The position numbers and the translations under genes are program-made. Below, in pieces: positions 6,693-14,212 of a DNA stretch of 26,105 nt. This stretch comes from a virus. The notes beneath the pieces were generated by a model that had not been told where the DNA came from, made no database searches, and was given only the letters and a program-made list of their open reading frames with translations. Every line of letters starts with the position of its first letter. Position 1 is the first letter of the stretch. The stretch is from the IMG/VR virus record IMGVR_UViG_3300023179_000450, positions 1-26,105 of that record, one strand, 5' to 3'.

Positions 6693-6842
6693 ATCTATCT
6701 CCTTTTTAAGAAATTTGTAACTTATAAAGCTGGGGCGTAACTCTGATTGACGCCTCCACTTCATAGAATAATAAGACAAAACAACAATACTACTCTCTAG
6801 TAATATAACTAACAAGACAAGAAATAAAAGATGATTTTCCAT
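6693..6842 (-). other. In-frame upstream extension of the Ig-like gene with a membrane segment
   Basis: This 150-base interval between the DUF6356-like gene and the Ig-like gene is open in the frame of the latter. It starts at ATG 6842, which has AAAGGA 6 bases upstream. It would encode 50 residues: 'MENHLLFLVLLVILLESSIV' as a transmembrane helix, then a basic stretch with KWRRQ. It also contains a weak GGCGT/ACGCC inverted repeat with an 11-base loop. It could be a true N-terminal anchor, a small leader, or a non-coding spacer that is open by chance. No strong promoter was recognised in it. Confidence 0.35.
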
Positions 6843-6866
6843 TAACGATCCTTTAGGCTCAAACTA

Positions 6867-7109
6867 TTATAGCTCTGTTCGCCCATTATTGCAGTTTCTA
6901 GATCCCATGAGTTGATCAAAAAATTTATTAAGTTTTCTAATCAATAATGTTCCAGCCTCTTCAAAAAAGCAAGGGAAAAATCCGTGAATAATTAGTAACA
7001 ATCCAGCTTCTAAACATACCAGACCATGACCTACCGCAAACTTTAAATGTTCACAATAAGTCATATTATTATCTTTTAGGTGCTTAGTCCAGTCTTTGTA
7101 AAGCTTCAT
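6867..7109 (-). CDS. DUF6356-like small membrane protein
   Basis: An 80-residue protein. 'DWTKHLKDNNMTYCEHLKFA' followed by 'GHGLVCLEAGLLLIIHGFFPCFFEEAG' fits the DUF6356 family as I know it: small phage and bacterial proteins with an 'HL...N.TY..H..FA...G......A......H...P..F' pattern. The middle (about residues 30-50) is hydrophobic and could lie in or against the membrane. Its function is unknown. The ATG at 7109 overlaps the stop of the GIY-YIG gene as ATGA; an alternative ATG is at 7118. No strong ribosome binding site is present, so translation is probably coupled to the gene before it. Confidence 0.65.
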   Translation of the reverse strand: MKLYKDWTKHLKDNNMTYCEHLKFAVGHGLVCLEAGLLLIIHGFFPCFFEEAGTLLIRKLNKFFDQLMGSRNCNNGRTEL

Positions 7110-7825
7110 TTTATCCATAATCTATATACTATAGCCTTGCTTTGACTTATAGTTAATCCAGACTTTAGAGAGTATTCATTAATTATATCTTGTTTTTTTC
7201 TTGTATCTTTATTTGCAATAGATTTAAATATCTCACTTTTTCTTCTTTTTGTTAAGCCTATATATTGCGGCCTATACAGTCTAATCCAATCTTTTAACTT
7301 CGATCTTGATATTCCGTTCCTGTTCGCAAAATCTTGCTGTGACTCCAGTGGATTTTTAGCCCAATCTTCTATTAATTTTATTATTTCATCATATGGTTTA
7401 GTTAAATTTCTATCTCTATTAGCTAATCTTACGTTTTTTTGCTCGTTAATTTTTTTTAAAGCCTTTGATATTTTCTGTTTAGTTGTATCAGTTTTTGGTC
7501 TATGGCATAGAGAAAGATCATATGTAGACGATAAAATATTTGTTAATGTGCCTCCCTCTGACTTTTTTCCAAACCATCTTATTAAGAATTCTTCTCTATC
7601 TTTTGATTCTTGACTATTTTCTGTTGTCCATAATATTTTTAATTCAAAATCATATTTAGCTATTATATTTAATTTGAATGGATTAGATTTATCTAATTTA
7701 TGATTTTTGCTTCTGTGATATAAATTTTTTTCGTTACTAGCTATTCCTATATAAAATAAATGTTCATCTATAGTATTAGTAGCATAAGTTATGTTCTTTT
7801 TGTATAGGCCATAAATATAGTTCAT
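7106..7825 (-). CDS. GIY-YIG homing endonuclease
   Basis: A 239-residue protein. The N-terminal domain has 'YIYGLYKK' (the GIY strand as GLY) and 'FYIGIASN' (YIG), followed by the 'R..NH' helix (LYHRSKNH) and the glutamate of 'DREEFLIRWFG', the catalytic layout of GIY-YIG nucleases. The C-terminal half has helix-turn-helix stretches ('SQQDFANRNGISRSKLKDWI' and 'IINEYSLKSGLTISQSKAIV') that would read the target site. The start at 7825 has GGAGG 8 bases upstream, and the domain begins there even though the frame stays open to 7882. Such genes are usually mobile and inserted between phage genes. The neighbour ending at 7883 is a candidate target region. DNA repair is the less likely alternative. 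Confidence 0.85.
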   Translation of the reverse strand: MNYIYGLYKKNITYATNTIDEHLFYIGIASNEKNLYHRSKNHKLDKSNPFKLNIIAKYDFELKILWTTENSQESKDREEFLIRWFGKKSEGGTLTNILSSTYDLSLCHRPKTDTTKQKISKALKKINEQKNVRLANRDRNLTKPYDEIIKLIEDWAKNPLESQQDFANRNGISRSKLKDWIRLYRPQYIGLTKRRKSEIFKSIANKDTRKKQDIINEYSLKSGLTISQSKAIVYRLWIK

Positions 7826-7882
7826 TTTGGTGATCCTCCAGTTTATTATACACATAATTGAAGGATCGCCTAAAATAACCAA

Positions 7883-8764
7883 TTAGTCTTCTACTGGTGA
7901 GCTTGCTCTCCACTGCCTGCAACTCCAGTATCTTGCTTTATATTTTGGACCCGGATTTTCATCGCATCCATGTCTCGCTCTAAAACTTTTACGCCTCGCT
8001 GGATCATCTCTTTTAATTTCCATGTCTGGGCTTCCAAAATTTACTTTAACTACATTACCCTTCTCATTCTTAACATAAACAGCAAATTTCTTTGGACCTT
8101 TTGGTGTTCTAAAAGGTTTATTCAAAGTTACTTTTCTTCCTTGATATTCTACTGCTGATGACTGTTCAACATCTCTTATATCTGTATATTTCATATAATC
8201 ATATGCCGATGACATATGTGTTTCTGCTTTAGAAATACTATCTTGAACCCAAGCTTCTAATTCCATGCCATCCGTCATCATGTTGTATAGCTCTGTAGCT
8301 TGCATAGCTATTTTCTTTAATTGAGATTTAGACATTCCACCTTCACCACCGCTATCAGATTGTGCCTTTTTCCAAGCTTCTTTAGATGGTCTGTCCTTAT
8401 CTCCAGGTTTTGCAGGCTTATAGTTTTTACCTTCACGCTCTTTCTTTTTGCGGATATTTTCCCAAAGTCCAGGCTTTGCTATAGAAATATCATACTCTTC
8501 TGTCTCTTCACCAAAATCTACATAATCTGCTTCTGCTGGAACTTCGAAGTTATATTCTGTAATTTCTTCTTCAAATCCATATGTGTTAAAATTAAACTCA
8601 AAGTCTACCGCTTCTATTTTATCACAAAATTCTGTAGCCTTAGACATGCAAATTGCAGTTCTTTGGTCACTATTTGGATATTCTTTTTTCATTGTGCCAT
8701 CTGACATACAGCGAGACATGAAATCATTTTTATCTTCATTTTCTTTTTTCGAAGGAATTGGCAT
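7883..8764 (-). CDS. Conserved phage protein with two cysteine-flanked end modules, possibly structural
   Basis: A 293-residue protein in three parts. The N-terminus 'MPIPSKKENEDKNDFMSRCM' continues to 'YPNSDQRTAICMSKA', a module I know from many phage proteins, often at ends of virion-associated proteins. Residues about 50-95 are strongly acidic with regularly spaced aromatics ('FEFNFNTYGFEEE', 'EYNFEVPAEADYVDFGEE'). The C-terminus ('KFAVYVKNEKGNVVKVNFG', 'MEIKRDDPARRKSFRARHGC', 'KARYWSCRQW') is another phage-conserved module with a cysteine pair. No catalytic motif is recognisable. Its AAGGAG site and isolated start suggest good expression. A virion or head-assembly role is a guess from the family pattern; its place next to replication genes does not help. 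Confidence 0.6.
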   Translation of the reverse strand: MPIPSKKENEDKNDFMSRCMSDGTMKKEYPNSDQRTAICMSKATEFCDKIEAVDFEFNFNTYGFEEEITEYNFEVPAEADYVDFGEETEEYDISIAKPGLWENIRKKKEREGKNYKPAKPGDKDRPSKEAWKKAQSDSGGEGGMSKSQLKKIAMQATELYNMMTDGMELEAWVQDSISKAETHMSSAYDYMKYTDIRDVEQSSAVEYQGRKVTLNKPFRTPKGPKKFAVYVKNEKGNVVKVNFGSPDMEIKRDDPARRKSFRARHGCDENPGPKYKARYWSCRQWRASSPVED

Positions 8765-8773
8765 ATTTTCTCC

Positions 8774-9799
8774 TTATCCCGGTGCCTCATAAAAGCCTAT
8801 GTTAAAGTTTTCTCTTGTGCAATTAGCAATAGTTTTTTCCATACCATGCTTTTTTAAGTGGTTCTCTATATACATACACATACTTTGATCTGTGTCTTGC
8901 CAATTGTTTTTGCAAAAATGGCATAGTTTTGTACATTTCCAATTATTTCTATCTTCTGATATAGGTTTTGGGTTATTATTATCTTGTATTTGTTTAAATC
9001 TTAATCTTAACATATCTAAAAATTTATCATGATCTGATTTATCAAAACACATAGAGAACGGCCCACCATCTTTAATAAAGAATATAGACATAATAGCTTG
9101 ATCATATTCGGGAAATAATTTAGAAATAGCATAATTATATAGTAGTAGTTGTGGATCTGAACACAACTTTTCATAATCTTTTTCTACGCCCGTTGCCCAA
9201 TCTAACCTACGTCCTGTTTTATAGTCTACCACTTCTATAACTTTTTTGTCTACTCTAGTTACTAAATCTATAGTACCCTTTATTGCCAGTTGCCCATTTA
9301 CAATTTTGCCATCTGGTAATGTATAAGTATATTTTGCCCAATCTTCTTCTATAGGTATATCAAAGTGAGGCTCTGCTGCAACTATATCTCTATTTCTTGG
9401 ATCAAATTGACCATTATTAAAATTTAAAGTTGACCACACTAAAGTTTTACATAGCTCCTTATCAGATTTAGTAAAATCATGATGAGAATTAGCTGTATAA
9501 TATGAGAAACTTTTATCTAACATAGTTTGAACTACATCATCTGAAAATAATTCATTTTTATCTATGTTAATTTTTCCAATCGCATCATCAACAAATAACA
9601 ATTTTTTTACTTTGTTATTGCTATCTTGATAAACTTTTTTAAGAGATGCTAATAGCTCTAAAGTCTTATGAGTTATAGTTCCAATGTCAGCTTTTTTACC
9701 ACTTATTGATTGATGTCCAAGGACATAGGTGATAAAATATTGCATTTGACAATAGTCATAATTGTTATAACTAGATGATCTTATATATGTTACTAGCAT
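8774..9799 (-). CDS. PD-(D/E)XK exonuclease, RecB/Cas4-like with cysteine cluster
   Basis: A 341-residue protein. Motifs in order: 'SSSYNNYDYCQMQY' (the start of RecB/Cas4 folds, C17), 'GTITHKTLE' (H44), 'KGTIDLVTR' (D178), 'IEVVDYKTG' (D192, K194) and 'DPQLLLYNYA' (Q217). These form the full RecB-family nuclease site. 'KCTKLCHFC' (C289, C293, C296) together with C17 could hold a 4Fe-4S cluster as in Cas4 and AddB; this is likely but not certain because the spacing differs a little. Such phage enzymes resect DNA ends for recombination or degrade host DNA. It starts 1 base after the dNMP kinase gene, with GGAA upstream, in the replication operon. Confidence 0.88.
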   Translation of the reverse strand: MLVTYIRSSSYNNYDYCQMQYFITYVLGHQSISGKKADIGTITHKTLELLASLKKVYQDSNNKVKKLLFVDDAIGKINIDKNELFSDDVVQTMLDKSFSYYTANSHHDFTKSDKELCKTLVWSTLNFNNGQFDPRNRDIVAAEPHFDIPIEEDWAKYTYTLPDGKIVNGQLAIKGTIDLVTRVDKKVIEVVDYKTGRRLDWATGVEKDYEKLCSDPQLLLYNYAISKLFPEYDQAIMSIFFIKDGGPFSMCFDKSDHDKFLDMLRLRFKQIQDNNNPKPISEDRNNWKCTKLCHFCKNNWQDTDQSMCMYIENHLKKHGMEKTIANCTRENFNIGFYEAPG

Positions 9800-9800
9800 G

Positions 9801-10538
9801 TTATTTCCAAATAAAATCTATTTTATCTAGTTCTCTACACGTATCAGTAATAGAAAAATTCTCATTATCTATAACGTAATCAAATAGTGACCAATCAAAA
9901 TTGTCTCTGTCTAATGCCTGTTCGCACTCGACTTTAGATTTGCATATATCTCTAGTTAATCTTATGACTATACCACCATTTTCTTTTATTGCATTTACTT
10001 CATTCGGGAATCTAATATCTGGAATAATAGCTAGTTCAGAGTTTTCCGCAAATATTTTATTGATAGTTATATTGACCCAAGCATCATTTTTGATTTTACG
10101 AACAATACTAGTACCAAAATATTCAAGAAATTCCCTATGAGTTAGATATCCAGTTTTATTTTCATTTGTTGGCAAATTTTCCCACTGTAATTTTGTTTTA
10201 GCGTTTTTCTGTCTATCAGTACCGTATAGGTTTTCTATCTTAAGTCCAAATAAAGATGAAGATATATCTTTAAGAGCATCTGCGAAATGATACACTTTAA
10301 TATAGGGCCACAGTTGATAGTCTGCATATTCTATAAACGCTTTATCCTTCCTACACACATCAAAAATTCCCCAACCCATTTTTTCATTCTGATCTTTAGT
10401 ACATATTTCTAATAAACCTTCAGTATTTATTTTGAAATCTTCTACCATATTCTTATTTTTAAGAATAACACCATTTATGTAATTAGCCGCTGTGTTTTTA
10501 CCAGACTGTTTTCTTCCAGATATACCTATTATTTTCAT
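9801..10538 (-). CDS. Deoxynucleoside monophosphate kinase (T4 gp1-like)
   Basis: A 245-residue P-loop protein. The N-terminal 'IIGISGRKQSGKNTAANYI' is a Walker A loop (GRKQSGKNT, residues 8-16) with the 'SGRKxSGK' form typical of phage dNMP kinases such as T4 gp1. 'TGYLTHREFLEYFGTSIVRK' followed by 'DAWVN', and 'IIPDIRFPNEVNAIKENGG', are further hallmarks: the FGT...R...W substrate region and the D-x-R-F-x-N-E strand. The enzyme phosphorylates dNMPs toward dNTPs, recycling degraded host DNA and complementing the ribonucleotide reductase and dUTPase upstream. The ATG overlaps the primase stop as ATGA with AAGGG ahead of it. Confidence 0.85.
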   Translation of the reverse strand: MKIIGISGRKQSGKNTAANYINGVILKNKNMVEDFKINTEGLLEICTKDQNEKMGWGIFDVCRKDKAFIEYADYQLWPYIKVYHFADALKDISSSLFGLKIENLYGTDRQKNAKTKLQWENLPTNENKTGYLTHREFLEYFGTSIVRKIKNDAWVNITINKIFAENSELAIIPDIRFPNEVNAIKENGGIVIRLTRDICKSKVECEQALDRDNFDWSLFDYVIDNENFSITDTCRELDKIDFIWK

Positions 10539-11548
10539 ATTAAGCCCTTAATTTGTGGAATAAAATCCTTTTTAATTAAATCAACTGTCATATCACCAAT
10601 GTCTTTAGACTCTATTGTTGGAAAAATTAGATTATAACTACGATTAAATTTACGAAAAATTTCTATTTTAGATTCATTACCAGCTTGATCGTTATCTGTA
10701 ACAACTACTATATTAGTTATTGGTAACTTATATAATATTTCTTCTTGCGTATCCATAAAAGATTTACCAAAAATTCCAACAGCGTTTTCTATACCAGCCT
10801 CAAAAAGCCTCCATATATCACTCTGGCCTTCTGTAATGATTATAGTCTTAGTGTCGCAAATTTTCTTATATGCTCTATGGTAGTTGTATAGATATTGATT
10901 CTTATTAAACCCAGTAGGATAAAACAAAAATTTAGGATCTCTATATTCTTTAATAGATCTACCAAGTAATCCCACAATACTAGACCCGTCTTGATTATGT
11001 ATCGGTATTACCGCCCTATCTTTTAGATTGTCATATTTTGAATAATCACTAACCTGAAAGTATTCTAGTGTTTTTGATTCAAATCCTCTACTAATAAAAT
11101 AGTTGGATGGTGCGGTAAAATTATAACTTAGCGTACTATCTTCTACATATGTATTCTTTTTAGAAAATATCTTTACGATATCAAAAAATTCATCTTTGTC
11201 TTGAACTGGTTTATGTTTGGTAATTGTTTGATTACCTAAGTGCTTAATATTAGTATTTATCCATTTTAAAACTTCTTTAAATTCAACATTTTTACCACAC
11301 TTTTTAGATAATGCTCCACGTATTAACCCAAAGACATCATTACTAAAGTCATGCTGACAATTTCTAGTCCAACATTTCCAAATATATTTCTTAGTAGAAA
11401 ATGAGAATCCTCTTGGATTATCACTTTCTTCATGCGCTGGACAGTTAGAGTATATATTGTCTGAAAACTTTTCATAATCCATGTCAAGTTTTTGTAAAAC
11501 TAATTCTATATTATTATTTAGTTCAGACTTCAGATTCTGCAAGTTCAT
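10535..11548 (-). CDS. DnaG-like DNA primase (zinc finger plus TOPRIM)
   Basis: A 337-residue protein, much shorter than bacterial DnaG (about 580). A CHCC zinc site lies at the N-terminus: C36 and H39 in 'NCPAHEE', C59 and C64 in 'WKCWTRNCQ'. A TOPRIM core follows: 'TIIITEGQSDIWRLFEAG' with E240, and 'VVVTDNDQAG' with D285 and D287, the metal-binding acid set. 'DRAVIPIHNQDGSSIVGLLGRS' is the strand pair typical of the primase catalytic core before TOPRIM. It makes RNA primers at the fork with the helicase encoded just upstream. It overlaps the helicase gene by 26 bases, has only a weak ribosome binding site, and lacks the C-terminal helicase-binding domain of DnaG. Confidence 0.9.
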   Translation of the reverse strand: MNLQNLKSELNNNIELVLQKLDMDYEKFSDNIYSNCPAHEESDNPRGFSFSTKKYIWKCWTRNCQHDFSNDVFGLIRGALSKKCGKNVEFKEVLKWINTNIKHLGNQTITKHKPVQDKDEFFDIVKIFSKKNTYVEDSTLSYNFTAPSNYFISRGFESKTLEYFQVSDYSKYDNLKDRAVIPIHNQDGSSIVGLLGRSIKEYRDPKFLFYPTGFNKNQYLYNYHRAYKKICDTKTIIITEGQSDIWRLFEAGIENAVGIFGKSFMDTQEEILYKLPITNIVVVTDNDQAGNESKIEIFRKFNRSYNLIFPTIESKDIGDMTVDLIKKDFIPQIKGLI

Positions 11549-12983
11549 TTATAATCTTTTTCATTGTGTCTTTGTCTATTAGTCCAGCGTCACCCACTGG
11601 TTGATTTTTAAATTCGTTTCTTGTTTTTAATTCAGTCAATTTTGCGTGTGAACCATCCATTTGCATATTGATATAATCGCCATCATTTAGCCCAGCACCA
11701 TGCCTAGTCACTACCGTTACTAATTTTCTATTTCCAGCTTTTGGGCCATCTTCTGCAAGTTCTTCTGGTGATTTTATTTTGAATATACTAAAAGATGTAC
11801 ATAGCCATATTAATCTGTCAGATCCGCTTACCGCATCCGTACTTTCTTTAGTTATACCATCACGATTAAGCTGCACAAATGATAAGCATGGTATATCAAG
11901 TTTGACGCATAGATTATGCAATGATGTAATTTGAAATCCTAAAGCTTGATATTCTTGCATATGATTATTTATTGATTCCGATGACATCAACTTTAGATAA
12001 TCATATATAATTAAACACTCATTCGTTTGTCCATATTCATTTGTCTTTACTTCTTGGGTCACCCAACGCTTTATTACATTTAATATCTGTTCAAATGGTT
12101 TACCAGCTACGCTTATATAGCTATATGGCACAGATGATAATTTTTCAACCGCTTCTTTTACTTTGTTATACTTTTCTACATCATCAACAAATTTACCAGT
12201 AGCAATTTCATTTATTGGAACACCACTCAGGTTAGCTATTAATCTGTTTAAATGATCTTCTTTAGACATTTCTGTATCTAGTACTAATACTGGTATATTT
12301 TTAGATGAAACGTTAATAGCTACATTATCAGCAAAGACAGATTTTCCAACCTTTGGTCTAGCAGATACTAAATCAACGCACTTTCTTCTTAATCCACCAC
12401 CTATAGCTTCATCATAGTGCTTAAATCCTGTTGGTATTCCTATTATATCGCATTTGTTTTCTGCTAAAAACTTTATATAATTATCTGCATCACTACCTAT
12501 CTTTTCTGGATGTTCACCACCATCATCTTCTCTTAGAAAGTCTGTAACTGGATTTTCTAAAATATTAATTATGTCAGAAATTTTTTCAGTACCATCTATT
12601 TTTTCTATATCTTGATGAATCTTTTGTGTTAGTTTACTAATCTTTCTAGCAAATTCAAACTTCTTAATCTGAGCAGCAAATGGTAATATATTTTCTATAT
12701 TGATTGGAAATATCATTAATGATTTGATATATTTTAATTCTTGTTCCGTATTAATAGTCTCTTCTAATCCTAAATTCTTTGCCGCAGCAAGTATAGATGG
12801 TATATCTATTTTTTGATCATTATTTATGATACTTTCTAAGCACTTGTAGATGACTTGATTATTTGAGTGATCAAACGTATCTATTGATATTAAGTCTGAA
12901 ATAGTCACATATCCATCTATTCCATGCTGTAATATACCAGCTAATACGGCACGTTCTGCACCTATATCATTTAATTTACCCAT
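11523..12983 (-). CDS. dnaB: Replicative DNA helicase, DnaB-type
   Basis: A 486-residue protein. The N-terminal domain 'GAERAVLAGILQHG' matches the start of DnaB. The RecA-like motor begins with 'IGIPTGFKHYDEAIGGGL' and has a Walker A 'SARPKVGKSVFADN' (about 207-220), 'VLVLDTEMSKEDHLNRLIA' (the E and M of motif H1a), a Walker B 'ECLIIYDYLKLM' (about 322-333) and 'PCLSFVQLNRDG' for the sensor and arginine region. It unwinds DNA at the fork as a hexamer. The ATG at 12983 has GGGG about 5 bases upstream and follows the previous stop by 2 bases; a TTG 15 bases earlier is less likely. It lies between the zinc-ribbon gene and the primase, the usual primosome order. Confidence 0.95.
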   Translation of the reverse strand: MGKLNDIGAERAVLAGILQHGIDGYVTISDLISIDTFDHSNNQVIYKCLESIINNDQKIDIPSILAAAKNLGLEETINTEQELKYIKSLMIFPINIENILPFAAQIKKFEFARKISKLTQKIHQDIEKIDGTEKISDIINILENPVTDFLREDDGGEHPEKIGSDADNYIKFLAENKCDIIGIPTGFKHYDEAIGGGLRRKCVDLVSARPKVGKSVFADNVAINVSSKNIPVLVLDTEMSKEDHLNRLIANLSGVPINEIATGKFVDDVEKYNKVKEAVEKLSSVPYSYISVAGKPFEQILNVIKRWVTQEVKTNEYGQTNECLIIYDYLKLMSSESINNHMQEYQALGFQITSLHNLCVKLDIPCLSFVQLNRDGITKESTDAVSGSDRLIWLCTSFSIFKIKSPEELAEDGPKAGNRKLVTVVTRHGAGLNDGDYINMQMDGSHAKLTELKTRNEFKNQPVGDAGLIDKDTMKKIINELAESEV

Positions 12984-12985
12984 GT

Positions 12986-13345
12986 TTACCCCGTACAATT
13001 GTTACATCTGTAGAATTCACCATACACAAATCTACTATCTACTTCAGTTGATCTTCCGCATATGTGACATTTGATTGTTATTTTAGTTGGGGTTTCTCTT
13101 GTTCTCGCCACTGGGGTAAAATGTGGTGTTGTGATTTCTTTTTTTTCTCCAGTATCAACCCAATTATTACCCTTCGCTTTAACTGGTTCTTTTCTTTTGC
13201 GATTACTCTCTATTGATCTATTCATTCTAAAATCATTTTTATCATTTTCTACTACTTCTTCTTTAGATTTTATTTGTAGAAGTGCGGCTTTTAATGACTC
13301 TATTTGATCTTCACTTAGTGTCTCAATAAATTTATTTATATTCAT
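12986..13345 (-). CDS. Small zinc-ribbon protein of the replication operon
   Basis: A 119-residue protein. The N-terminal 30 residues are helical ('SEDQIESLKAALLQIKSKEE'). A basic, probably disordered middle follows, then a C-terminal zinc ribbon with C93xxC96 and C114xxC117 ('KCHICGRSTEV', 'YRCNNCTG'). No family name is recognised. The ribbon and the basic linker suggest binding to nucleic acid or to a partner protein. It lies directly before the helicase gene with a 2-base gap and starts at an ATGA overlap with the gene before it, so it is co-translated with the primosome. A loader or accessory role is possible but not shown. Confidence 0.7.
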   Translation of the reverse strand: MNINKFIETLSEDQIESLKAALLQIKSKEEVVENDKNDFRMNRSIESNRKRKEPVKAKGNNWVDTGEKKEITTPHFTPVARTRETPTKITIKCHICGRSTEVDSRFVYGEFYRCNNCTG

Positions 13346-13803
13346 GATCTTTTACCCTTCTCTAATAGTATATCAGCTTTTCTTTTTAGCTCATAAACTT
13401 TACCATCTAAGCTCTGTAATCTAGCGTGTGCTATATTTTTATAATTGTCTATAGATTTCGCGTATTCATTTTCATTTATTATAAGCTGTATCTTAGCCTC
13501 ATGCTTAGTATATTTGCTAAATTCTTCGCTATGTTGAGCAACTAGTTTTTCTAATTGATCTGCACATAAGTCATATACAACTTTCTGTTTATTAATCTGA
13601 TCCTGTATGTATGAAGCATAACTGTATAATATATATGAAGCGTCGAATAGTTCTTCCTTAGTCAACTGTTTTAATTTTTCATCTGATAAATCTGCTACTA
13701 TTAAGAATTCTTCTCTGAAGTTAGCAAAATTAGTATTTGTTTGATGTATAAAATCGTCTAAAGATTTTAAAAAATGTTCTATAGTTTCTTTAGCTGTTTT
13801 CAA
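13342..13803 (-). CDS. Hypothetical helical/coiled-coil protein
   Basis: A 153-residue protein from a TTG at 13803, or 160 residues from an ATG at 13824. TTG is preferred because TTGGAG lies 8 bases before it, while the ATG has no ribosome binding site and overlaps the previous gene by 35 bases. The sequence is almost wholly helical and charged ('AKETIEHFLKSLDDFIHQ', 'KLKQLTKEELFDASYILYSY', 'RLQSLDGKVYELKRKADILL'), without glycine or proline breaks, and looks like a coiled coil. No motif or family is recognised. It sits between a nuclease gene and a zinc-ribbon gene in the recombination and replication block, so a structural or accessory part there is conceivable. Confidence 0.65.
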   Translation of the reverse strand: MKTAKETIEHFLKSLDDFIHQTNTNFANFREEFLIVADLSDEKLKQLTKEELFDASYILYSYASYIQDQINKQKVVYDLCADQLEKLVAQHSEEFSKYTKHEAKIQLIINENEYAKSIDNYKNIAHARLQSLDGKVYELKRKADILLEKGKRS

Positions 13804-14212
13804 TTTGCTTTCTCCAATCTTCATCGCTATTAGAATATTTTAAAACTATAATATCTATACCGTTTATATTACACCATTCAATTTTATCTTCGTCCTTCGC
13901 TTTGGCTATTGTAAAATCTGCTAGATTCTTATGAAAAAAATTACAAAACTCGTAATGTTGCTGACCATGTACTTCTATAGCTTTCATTATTTGTGGTATA
14001 TAAAAGTCTAAATATAGAACGCCTTTTCTATGAGTTGCTGTGCTTCCAGGCAATTTTACTTCCTCTAGTATTCTGTAACTATGATATATTTCCTTTAATA
14101 GTTTTCTAGCCCTAAGATGGTATTTAGACCTTTTTCTATTGTCATCTGCTTTAATATCATACCCGTTAAGATTCCAAGAGTATATCTTACCATTAAGTCC
14201 AGTGACTTTCAT
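13790..14212 (-). CDS. Vsr/DUF559-like PD-(D/E)XK nuclease
   Basis: A 140-residue protein. After a basic N-terminus, 'SYRILEEVKLPGS' and 'VLYLDFYIPQIMKAIEVHGQQHY' give an E...(P/L)DFYIP...IEVxGxQHY pattern. This is the restriction-endonuclease-like core of Vsr, DUF559 and the EDxHD homing nucleases, with acidic D, E and a Q-H in place of the usual lysine. 'DEDKIEWCNINGIDIIVLKY' is the next helix-strand ('K..WC...GI.VI.L'), common in that fold. It would nick or cut DNA. It starts on the recombinase stop (TGATG) with AAGGA upstream. It may process recombination intermediates with the neighbouring RecA-like protein, or be a mobile endonuclease. Confidence 0.7.
   Translation of the reverse strand: MKVTGLNGKIYSWNLNGYDIKADDNRKRSKYHLRARKLLKEIYHSYRILEEVKLPGSTATHRKGVLYLDFYIPQIMKAIEVHGQQHYEFCNFFHKNLADFTIAKAKDEDKIEWCNINGIDIIVLKYSNSDEDWRKQIENS

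Noticed and set aside
7826-7882. Extra 19 residues before the GIY-YIG protein
   Set aside because: The frame is open, but the GGAGG site and the domain both place the start at 7825.
13333-13340. TATAAATA-like late promoter word on the minus strand
   Set aside because: It is inside the first codons (MNINK) of the zinc-ribbon gene, so the word is explained by coding sequence.
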